Assembly (NCBI GenBank): GCA_922989275.2
Contig: OV277869.1
Coordinates: forward strand, 23,942,189-24,006,188
Direction of reading: 5' to 3'
Length of the DNA stretch: 64,000 bases
Source of the DNA: Gari tellinella
Lineage: Eukaryota; Mollusca; Bivalvia; Cardiida; Psammobiidae
Shown piece by piece: positions 47,701-59,700 of the stretch (the stretch's first letter is position 1; every line of letters begins with the position of its first letter). The translations under genes were made by a program, and so were the position numbers. Below the pieces are notes generated by a model that worked only from the letters and a program-made list of their open reading frames with translations, was not told where the DNA came from and made no database searches.

Positions 47701-50700
47701 CAATTCTAGTTTCAAATACAAGTTTAGTCAATTTTCGACCATTTAGGAGTGTTTTTCTACACCATTTGAATAGGACAAGTGTAGTCTATATACTACTACT
47801 ATACACTGTTTTTTTTAAAAGACAAGTACAGGAAAACTTCTGTATTACATCCACTAAAATAAAGGCTAATTGACTGTTCACAAGACAGGTGACAGCTTAA
47901 AGCAAGGTGACAGTAAAACAGAAATTTATAGAAATGGTTCCGTTTTGAAGAACAACTGTCCAATACTTTTATGCTTTGCTCATAATTGTTATAGACTACG
48001 ATTCTTTTTGTTCCGTCCATCCTGTGACATAGAATAAACAGAATAATTGGATCCTTGGAGTGAGATGTCATATTTATTTTGAAGGATATAGGTTCCACTG
48101 GACTAAAGCCTTGTGGAAATATTTAGTTATCTCCCTTCCTGTACACGTCGAATAAATATGATATTTCACTCTAACAAACAAATATCCTTAACACATTGAA
48201 CCTTAGCAATGAGTATACTTGTCATGAAAAAATCATACACCTATCAATTACAACTTAGAGTACACTTGTCCTATGCAAACACTGTAGGCTCTGATCAGAG
48301 GGCTCCTGCAGGAGCCCTCTGATTAGGGTCTACACTGTTTGTAAATTGGCAATATATTGTGAAAATCAACCCTTATTAGTCAAAATGGACTAGAATTAAT
48401 TGTAAACTGGAATTGTCCATAAAAAGTTTCAGGGGTGTTTTATTGTTTTATAGAGCTCTGACGGAGAAGATTGTGGCGGTACTACCTAAGATGAAATGTC
48501 CACACAGAATAGAACCGCATCAGATCCAGGGTCTGGACTTTATACACATCTATCCTGTTGTGCAGGTAAGGCTTCGGTATAACCCATTCCCCCATAAATA
48601 CAACCTTTTATGCCTCTAATTTATTCCTCCATCTAAGGAAATAGTTCAACTTTATAGTCATGAATATGTACCATAAGAAATAGTTTCTATATACAAGCAG
48701 ATGGTGGCTTAATGCAGGCTGAAAGTAAAGCAGAATGCGCCTTAAGGCGCATTCTGCTTTACTTTCGACCTACTTTAAGTGGTCACCTATTTTCAAAACT
48801 AGAAACAAGATAATTATGGAGGAAAGGGTTAAACTTAACCCTTTACCCCATAACCTGTTTCCAGTTTTGAAGACGGGTGATTAATTAAAGCAGGTTGAAA
48901 GTAAAGCACATTACTTTCGACCTGCTTTAAGTGGTCACCTATCTTAAATACTAGAAACAGGCTATGGGGTAATGGCATAAGCTGGTGAATAAATGTTTAT
49001 ACCAATACCTTGTTACAATTTAATAAAGATACTATATTCGAAGCTTACCTGTACAGAGTACAAGACAAGTTTATGCTGTACCCCTTGCATAGTTGTCATC
49101 GCTGTAACGTAAATGGCGTAATTTTTTTTAAGAAAATGCTCATAACTTTTTTGTCCTTTGAGATATTGCTTTCATATTTAGTATGCATTGTTTCTGAACA
49201 TTTAAAAGTCTGATCCCAGTGACCTTGACATTAAACTTGGGACACGCATTTAGGTTTTGAAATTTGTCTTTAGGTTTCGAAATATTTTAACGTCTATGTC
49301 CCTTGAGGTATTGCTTTCATATTTGGTATGCTTATATATATTGACAAAATCTTTCCATGCATGCAAATAGTTTTATCCCAATGAGCTTGACCGTGAACTA
49401 AGGGCCCTTTTTAGGTTTCGATATCTGTGTTTTAGTTTATGAAAAATGCTTATAACTCCTATACCCCTTTAGGTATTGAGTTCATATTTGGTATGCATGT
49501 GTATATTGACAAGACCTTTCTGTGCATTCAAAGAGTGCTCCCAGTGATCTTGACCTTAAACTTAGGGCCCGTATTTAGGTTTCAAATCTGTGTTTCGGTT
49601 ATGAAAAATGCTTATTATTGTGACTTGTTTGAGACAATTCTAAAGTGTACATTATCAATAAAGTCGTGACATTATTGATATTTAACCCTTTACTTCATAG
49701 CTTGTTTTTAGTTTTGAAGACAGGTGACCACTCAATGCAGGTTGAATGTAAAGCAGAATGCGCCTTAAGGTGCACTTTACTCTACTTTCAACCCGCTTTA
49801 AGCTACCATCTGCTAGAATATAGAAAATATTTCTTATGCTACATATTCATGACTGTTTAAATTTGAAATATTTGCTTCTGTGGTGGAATAAATTTAATAC
49901 CTAAAAATATTTTTCTATGGATTAAAAGGTTAAAGTACAGTAGAAGCTGCAATCTGCTTTACTTTTAACATGCTTTAACCCTGTCATTTTCAAAATTATC
50001 TTGAGTATTTTACCGCATCACCTCCATATTGTCATCTGATTCTATATTGTTGTCTGCAATATTGTTTCAAAGTTATTTTTAAGGCTGAATGACTAAAGAA
50101 ATTTCAAAATGAATGTTAAACAGTTTGGCTATGGGATAATGGGTTAAAAACACTCCCCTATCTGTTGCCCTACAGAGGCTGTGTATTATATAAACAGGAC
50201 TCCAGATAAGAGAACATGAACTTAAGTTTTTAACCCATTTCTGCTTTATGTCTGCACCAAACCTCATGGTGTCATACTCATTTGAATCGTCTCGAAGAGA
50301 CGATTCAAATGAGTGGCAACACCATAGGGTTTAGTACAGATATAAAGATTTTAGCTTTTGAAATAATCCCTTAATCTGGAGCCCTGGTCTATGTAATATA
50401 TAAACAACTTTGACCTACCGGTAACTGATAACCCAGTTATTTCACTGTTACAGTGGCTTGTGAAGCGGGCCATAGAGACGAGAGAGGAGCTCGGGGATTA
50501 CATCAGAAACTTCTCCGTGTCTCAGTTCAACAAGAACCATAAAACACCAGAGGTAACTTCACAGTACAGTAAAACCTGTTAACTCATTGAGCCCTAGTGA
50601 TGCATATATGCCTCCTTTACCAAATGTGTACCTGTTAAGAGTACACATGTCTTATGCAAACAGTGAAGTCCCTGATCAGAGGGCTCCTGCAGGAGCCCTC

Positions 50701-53700
50701 TGATCAGGGACTTCACTGTTTGTCATTTTTCAATTTATTACAAAAAACAACCCTAGATAGTCTCAAATGGACCAGCCTTATTGCAAACTGGAGTTGTCCA
50801 TTGGAAGTTTCAGGGGATAATGAGTTCAGCAACATTTCAATAATAGGGCATGGGGACCCCATAGACAAGTACATGTAATGGTTTAATGCTTGGCAAACAT
50901 AATGCAGAAAGCTCCTTTAGGAGCTGCCTGATTAGGCAGGGTCTGCACTGTTTTCCTATAGAATTGTCTGACATGGGTCTCTACTATTTCCAGTGGAAAT
51001 TTTTCATATTTTATTAGCCATTGTAATAGTTCAAGTACTAGATATTTAATATTCGGCGGAGTTTTATATATGAATAATCAGCAGGAGGAGGGCTAAGTTG
51101 CTATTATACACAGGTTTAACCTGTGTCTCTTTGTTTTCATTACTCATGATCATGTAAACATCCCATCAATGTTGTGTCTATGTGTCAAGGGCAAGAAGGT
51201 CATATAACGGAGAAACTGTATCAATAATGATAAGACCATTCAGGGCTGCACAAATAATTTTTTTACCCACTTGTCCAGGACAAGTGACTTTCAAAAAGTC
51301 ACTTGTCCTGAACAAAAAGCCACTTGTCCAACTTTTTATAGACCTGATTCGAAAACATGGTTCCATGTAAATGCCGGCAAAAGGGAACCCATTAAATTGA
51401 TACTTTCGATTTGAGCATATCAATTTGTTTTAGTTTTTATCGGTATCATTATTTGTGTAAAATCATTCTTAAATCAGACCAATAGTTTCAGAGAATTTTT
51501 TTTGAAAGTTTTTCTATACAGAAATATAAGGAAAACTTGCCCCACCCACTGGCGGCCATGTTTTTTAAGATGACAAAATGATTTTAAGAAATTTGGTAGA
51601 GGATCATCAATTGACTATATTTGTGTTAAATTATTTTGAATTTGGACAAGCAGTTTCAGAGAAGATTTAAAAAAAAAATTTACTACCGTATACAGTAACA
51701 TCAGGAAAACATGCCCCACCAACTGGCGGCCATGTTTTTTAAGATAACAAAATGATTTTAAGAAATCTGGTAGAGGATCATCAATTGACCATTTGAGTAC
51801 AATAATTCTTAATTTGGACCAGTAGTTTCAGAGAAGAAGATTTTTAAAGTTTTTACTATACAGTAACATAAGGAAAACTTGCCCCACCCACTGGCGGTCA
51901 TGTTTTTTTAGATATCAAAATAATTTTAAGAAATCTGGTAGAGGATCACCCATGGATCATTTGCACAAAGTTACTTTAAAATCGGACCAGTAGTTTTTGA
52001 CGAGAAGATTTTTTAAGTTTTCCCTATATAGCCATATAAGGAAAATCTGCCCCACCCACTAGCAGCCATGTTTTTTATGACAGGAAAATTATTTTAATAA
52101 ATCTGATAGAGGGTCACCAATGGCACATTTGGGTAAAATTATTTTCAATTTGGACCAGTAGTTTTTGACAAGAAGATGTTTAAAGGTTTTTCAATTGGTT
52201 GCCATGGCAACCACAATTTCAACTGGATCACCCAGAGACTTTAAAAGCCAGAGATACACGACTCGAATGATTTATACATACGAGACCGTTGAGCGAGATT
52301 TCGCGAGAACAGGTCATCGCGAGTTATATAAGCTTTATCGACGATCGGGAAAAAAGTCGATATTTGGAATTACTTATCAGTTGCTGCGTTAATACGGTCT
52401 ATAGTTATTTTACAATACAAACATTCCTTAAAGAAGCCTCTTTTTCGAGGTTTAACACAAAAGAATAATAAGAATAAAGTCCGAGCATCAATTAACCCCT
52501 CTGCGCATCGCACACACGTTAATTAGTGTTTGGAAAATGCCGATTCAATGAAAAGTGACGGCAGTTTGCACGAAGGTGTGAATGGACCCATGGGTGGCCT
52601 CATGAAAATTTAATTTATAGCAAAATGCGTGGACAGATTGACATGAAAATTTCGCCATAACTGTATCTTAATATGAGCTACATAGACAACCCATTCTTAT
52701 TCATGTTTGAATGTTCAAACTGCTGTTTAAGCGTTTACGGCAAGGCGATATTGCATCGATCTTCAATCGAAGTACCGGTGGGTGGCCTCAATAAAATTTA
52801 ATTTATAGCAAAATGCGTGGACAAATTGACATGAAAATTTCGCCATAACTGTATTTTAATATGAGCTACATAGACAACCCATTCTTATTCATGTTTGAAT
52901 GTTCAAACTGAAGTTTAAGCGTTTACGGCAAGACGATATTGCATCGATCTTCAATCGAAGCACCAGTTGGTGGCCTCAATAAAATTTAATTGATAGCAAA
53001 ATGCGTGGACAGATTGACATGAATATTTTGCCAAAACTGTATCTTAGTTTGAACTACATGGATAATTCATTCTTATCCATGTTTTAATGTTCATACTGAA
53101 GTTTTAAGCGTTTACGGCAAGACGATATTGAATCGATCTTCATTTTTTTGGAACTTACCAGCAACCACGCAGCAACGTATCTTCCTTTGAGCCAGGAATA
53201 CACTTTCTCGGTTTAATCCACAACTCATATTTTGGTTTCACTCGATTAGTATCACAAAATATTGTATAAAAACGAAAGAAAGTCAATATTTATAAGTCAA
53301 CTGGTCGATATGTGTATTTTTTCCCATTATCGCGACGCTGTCATTACCTGTGCTGGTCACGTGACCGCATCGACATACGTCACTGCCTCTCAACGGACAC
53401 CTGTTATATGGGGAAAGAAGGAAAATAAGGGAGTCGTGTATCTCTGGCTTTTAAAGTCTCTGGGATCACCTATATTTGAAGAAATCTGAGAGAGTACCCT
53501 ACAAGGAACAATCCTATGAAGTTTTGATGAAATTGGCCCAGTGGTTTCCAAGAAGAAGATCTTTGAACAAAAAGTTGGACGACGGACGGACGACGACGGA
53601 CACGGAGGGCGATCACAATAGCTCACCTTGGCACTTTGTGCCAGGTGAGATAAAAAGATCCACACTTAAGATCTACATTTTAATTAAAATAAGGGATCCC

Positions 53701-56700
53701 TTATGACAGGGACACTTCTCACCCAAAGCTTTAATTCTTACAATTGATATCTCTATATTACATTGTAGTTATACACTTGTTGGTTTTGACATGAACATTT
53801 TAAAAGATTTTCCCTTAAGTAGCCATGGCAACCAGGGTTCTACATGGTTCCAATATATCTAAATAACTTTAATATAGGACCATTTAAGGAACATAATTAC
53901 CTTTAGTCTACTTGCGCCTTCAATATTCAATAAAGAATGAAATTTAAGATTGTTTCCCTTTTGTCTCTTCATTCTATGTTAAACATTTGAAGTGTGTAAA
54001 AGTTATCTTTCCTTTATTTCAAACTGTTGCAATTTTCTGTAATTTACAGATTTTCTTTAAATTCACATTTGCAAAATCATCATCTACACTTTGATTTGCT
54101 TAATTCATGTTTACATAACATTTTAAAGACACATTTCCTACATAAAAATCATAAACCTATTTATTAGATATAAAAATAAATGTTGCTTAAACAAAAGAAT
54201 GCTACCTTTTTCACTCTAACTTCTTAATTACTCTATATTATAAGGACAAACGATCCTGTATTAATTTGTATGCAACATTCAACAACACCAAAAATATTAA
54301 TTTGTATGCAATATAGCGTATGCAACAGATTTTACATGTACACGACTACTCATCAACACGTTGAAATAAAAATCTGTGTGCCCTTGTCTACACACTTGAT
54401 TTGTCAGAAGTTTACAAGCTTTGATTGACCATCAGATGCTGTTTATGTGTAAGATGGAGACTTCCTTTGTGTAACACATTGAGATTACGTAATCAAAGGG
54501 TGGTGCCGTGGAAACGTGTGAGAGACTGACAGTCACACGAAATTGACATAAAACAGTCATGTAGATCTACTGTGAATTTGTGGTAGTTGACACGCGGATT
54601 GGCTTGATGCGTAGGGAACATGGATAACTGGATTATAAGACCTTTGCACAGCAGGTAGGCTAGAAGCACTCGCGGCATTTTATGATTCAGGCCACCTCAC
54701 TAACCTGAAGTCCCGTAGTGTTAATCAACCAGCTTTTTTGAAATTTGCCGATTTTGATCGGGACTAAAGTTGGAAAATAGTCACTTGTCCGGGACTAGAT
54801 TCTAGAAAATGGGCACCTGTCCGGAGCCATTTTCCACTTGTCCGGGACGTCGGGCTATGGGATTTGTGCAGCCCTGCCATTCAACTCTAGTGACGAGTAT
54901 ACTCTCATTAACAATCACTGTACCTGTGAAAAGAACACTTTCTATGCAAACGGTGTAGACCCTGATCAGAGGGCTCCTGGAGGAGCCCTCTGATCAGGGT
55001 CTACACTGTTTGTCATTATGCAACAATTTGGTAAAATCAACCCATAAATAGTCTTAAATGGGCTAGACTTATTGAAAATTGGATTTGTCCATTAAAAGTT
55101 TAAGGGGTAAATGGGTTAAGAGTATACTGACATGGCGTGACATCATACCCGTAATGTCAAAACCTTCATATCTGGTGATATTTGGGTTAAAATCGGCTGA
55201 CTGTCTCTTGAGTTATGTAGTTATCAGAATCATCATTACATACTGTTTGATATCAACACGACTATCTCATGATGTTTGTTTGCATAGGCTGATGATAGAT
55301 ACTTGGGGAAGTGCGTAGTAAAATCTGTAATTAGCAATAAACAATTAAAACAGGGCGGTCATTGATAAAGGTGACCGCTTAATGCAGGACAAATATTATG
55401 TAGAAAGCTCCTAACAGAGCTTTCTGCATAACATTTGTCCTGCATTTAGCAGCTGCCTGTTTTAAAATACCTGCTGTTGTTATTGTGTGCTTGATAAACA
55501 GAGGTTTCACTGGATAGATACATATATCTAAGTGTTTTGATAACAATTGTGATACAAATTGGCAGGGTTTCAAATTTGGAGATTTACGCATAAAGTATGA
55601 AAATACTCACATCCTTTACCTATTCCTTGATTTGATGATTTACCTTGATCCTGATGGCCGTTGTGAGTCAAGCTCGTGTTGGCCCAAACTTTACAGTTAA
55701 TCCTATCATTGAGGAAGCATCGAGGTAATCAAAGCCAGCTGACTGCTAAATGCATGATAGAAATAATACAGAAAAATAATGCAGGAGATATCTGCATTAC
55801 AATATTTTTAGCTTGTCTGTTTGGAAGAAACTATGAGCTATTGTCATCACTCCGGCATCTTTGTTGTCATCATTAGAGGTCATTCACAGATAAAATAGGG
55901 TGGGTTCAATATTGGCCATATATTTTGAACTGTATGTGATAGAGACTTGATATTTGGCATGTGTATTTAACTTAAGAAGCTCTTGAATTCAATATAACTT
56001 TGGTCATGTCCGACAAAGGTCAAGGTCATTTACAGGTCAAATATGTTTAATTTACCATTCCCATAACACTGAAACAACATGCGATACAGACTTCATATTT
56101 GGCATGTCTACTCAACGCAAGAAGCTCTTGAGCTCAGTACAAGTTTGGTCATGGCAGACAAGGTCAACGTCTTTTAGAGGTCATTCAGAGGTTAAATAGG
56201 TTGAATTTAACATTGGCCATGATTTTGGAACTGTATGTGATAGAGACTTTACATTTGTCATTTGTACTCAGTGCAAGTAATTCTTGAGCTCAGTACAAGT
56301 TTGGTAATGTTGGACAAAGGTCAAGTTCATTTAGAGCCCCACAGTAGACAGGCCGACAAATAAGACAGACAAAGGCAATAAGCATAGCTCACTGTTCCTT
56401 CTTAATCTATTAGGATAACAAAACAGACAAGCGTTGGCACCAGCTTGCGATTCTCGTTTTATTCTATGCTTATGGGCATGGTATTAAAGGGTAGCTAAAA
56501 ACATTTAAATGTACACATTCGAACGACTGAACTTATTGCTCCACATAAAAACCTTTGAACACTTTACCTATTCTTTAGGTATAATGATAGAAATGCTGAA
56601 AGTTATTTGTTCTGCGCTCTGTTATCTGGATTCATGCCGTGTCTGGCATGTAAGTTTTAAATTCAAACAGAATGACTTTTGTTTGTAAATTTTCATCATT

Positions 56701-59700
56701 TTTGTTTTTTCAGGATGAACTTTTCACAGAGACAAAGGAGAAGGCGACAACAGCTGTTGCCGATGTCAAGGTTAGATATTTGTGTAAAGTCAAACTTTAT
56801 ACTTCATAAATAAGCCATTTTACACCTTATTATTTCTGCACTACAGAAAGTAGTCCCCACCTTAAGAAGTCCTGAATATGAAACACAGAAGGTATTTCCA
56901 GTATTTTTCCAGTACGAGCTGAAAGCGGGTTGAAAGTAAACTTTTAGTAATCAATTGTCTTCGAAACTAGAAACAAGCTATGGGGGTAAGTCATTAAAGA
57001 CCCTATTTCTTTGCTCATGTCTCCAGATATAAAGGACTAAACTTAGTACATGTATTTTCACCATTTTTTCTCCACAAACCCCTAGTTTGTAATTGTCTTT
57101 CCTAGAAATCATTTTGATTTTGATATAGACATAAGGAATTTAGTATGTCATGTATTTGAAATAGTCTCCTAGGACTCCTTATTGAGAGCCCTGGTAATTA
57201 CATAACCCATTAATCCATAGATATGCATAATTAGGCATTTGATTCAGTCCTCCACTGAAGAAAATAGTTTTAATTTATACCGTCAAGAATATGTATCATA
57301 ATTTTGCTATATTCTAGCAGATGGTAGCTTAAAGAAGGCTGAAAGTAAAGCAGAATGCACCTTAACCCATTACCCCATAAAAACACTTTTTTATGCCTTC
57401 AATTTATTCCTCCACTGAAGAAAATAGTGTCAATTTATACAGTCATGAATAAGTATTGTAAGATGCTGTTTCTATATTCTAGCAGATTTTAGCATAAAGC
57501 AGGCTGAAAGTAAAGCAGAGTGTGCCTTAAAGCACATTCTGCTTTACTTTCAACCTGCTTTAAGTGATCACTTATTTTCGATACTAGAAACTGGCTATTG
57601 GGTAATGGGTTAAGGTGCATTCTGCTTTACTTTCAACCTGCTTTAAGTGGTCACCTATCTTCAATACTAGAAACAGTCTGTAAGGCTAACAAGGAAGGCT
57701 ATGTTTACAGGACACATACAAGCCAGAGAGAAAGTACAAGCGTCATGACGCCGGCAAGTTGAAAGATGAGGAATCGAGAGTCCAGTCCACTTTGTTAGAG
57801 TATGGAAGGCGATATGGCTTCAGCAAAACAGATCAAAAGGAAGGGGTGAGTTATTTCTCTTAGAAAATCTATTTAGAACAGTAGCAGATTACATTTGTTG
57901 GAGATTTATGACAAAGTATTCAAAAGTATATGGAATAGGTAATGGTATGAAAATCATTTCTATGAAGGGAACCGATAATTACCTGGTTACCAATTAACCT
58001 CATGTATTCATGTGAAAACATGTACTTCAAGTGAAATAAAGAATTTGAATTTGAAAGTTCTGTATAATAACCCTTATTATATGCCTCTGTATGATATCGA
58101 GCGTTTCCGCGTGTATTTACACAGTAAAATATAAGAGTCTCACTCTGTATCAGCCACCTTGTATCAGCCAATTTGTATTTTACTCTGACCTCGCTTTCGA
58201 TTTAACGTGACGTCATTTATGTACGTGTACAAGTGCCGCGTTATTCATTGTGGCAAGCAAAAAATCTTGTTCTGCTTCAAATAACTAATAAATTTTGGCT
58301 ATAAAATGATTTAAACAACTATTTAATTGTTTCTTGTGTGTATTCAAGGCATATAATAAACACATCACCAGTTGGCAGTGTGCTACAGAGTGTTGCATTT
58401 AGCTCTCGACGTTTTTGGCGGAAACAACCGATCAGACTCGCGCCAAGGCGCTCGTCAGATCGGCTATTTCCGCCAAAATCTTCTCGAGCTAAATACATCA
58501 CTCTGTATCGCACTGTCAACTGGTAATGTGTATTTATCGTGCTAAGTGTGACTTTGCTAACACTTGCAAACAGTTTTGATCCAGATCAGATGCCACGTAA
58601 CACGGCATCTGATCTGGATCTAAACTGTTTGTCACTCGACTATATTCAACATTTCTTCAGTTTAAAAAGGCATAAAACTATTTTTGATTGTTTGCAGACG
58701 ATATATTTGAAGCAGACAACAATTCAGCCTAATAAAGGTTAACAAAGGTTGATGATGGTATTTTGTATACTATGCAGGATGAGGAAAAGTCAGCCAAGAA
58801 GAAGGCTGCTGCAGCGGGCCTTGGAGGAGAAGAGGAGAAAACTCTGGAGGAACTACAGGCTGAGGAGGAGGTGAGCTGTCAGAGTTATCTACCCTGATTA
58901 CATGATCTGCATCTAGATTTTATTCAAATAGTACAGTAAAATCTCTTTATAAAGGCTACTTAATCAAGTAAATTATTAATAGGTGTTTTATGACAGGTGA
59001 ATGCTTTTATACAATCAATTAGCCTTTGTTTTAAATAAAATAAAGGTTTTACTGGATATTGATTCCAGACAAATTCGAGTGGAATTTGTCTTTAACACTT
59101 TTTCACCATAGCCAGAAGTGCAAATGACCTATATCAAACTGTTTGAGGCAGTTGGTTGTATCAAGATGAAGGTAAAGCAGAAAGCTGCTACAAGAGCTTT
59201 CTTCTTTACTTTCATCTTCTCAAGCTACTGCTTGTATTTAACACTATCAGTAAATATTTATTTTTCAGATAAGAGGGAGTAAACTCAAGTTTTCCAACAT
59301 TTTCTTCTTCATGTCTGCATTAAACCCTATAGTGTGACTTCTGGTACTCATTAGAATTAGAAACGTCTCTTTGAGACGATTCTAATGAGTAGTGACACCA
59401 TAGAGTTTTGAGCAAGCATAAAAAGTTTAGTTTTTTAAATACTCCCCTTATCTGGAGCCATATATTTATGGTGCTCATTGAGACGCTTCTAATGAGTAGT
59501 TGCACCATATGATTTGTTGCTTGAATGAGTGAGAAAATGTTTATTTTGTTAACTCCCTCTTCTCTGGAGCCCTGTTCTTTGATATATATTTTATTTTCAG
59601 AAAAGAATCAACATGTTGATGAGTGGTATGTCTGCTATGGGCCTACAAGAGGTAAGATAACAGAACTGTTGTTAGTTAGCCAGTTGGTTTCAGTTTGCTC

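Larger units (their letters stand above)
51241..54876 (+). mobile_element. hAT-like non-autonomous DNA transposon (3,636 bp)
   Basis: Perfect 15-bp inverted ends CAGGGCTGCACAAAT, several subterminal ACTTGTCC/GGACAAGTG repeats at both ends, flanked by CCATT (51236-51240, 54877-54881). Inserted near the left end of a family B MITE (54882-55118). hAT elements usually give 8-bp duplications, so the superfamily is tentative. The interior holds tandem arrays and no transposase. Confidence 0.78.

Noticed and set aside
49645..49860. Recurring peptide ([20 protein letters not shown]...) in many short frames across the window
   Set aside because: It is the translation of the family A MITE arm in whichever frame is open, not a protein family; the same DNA is palindromic and non-coding elsewhere.
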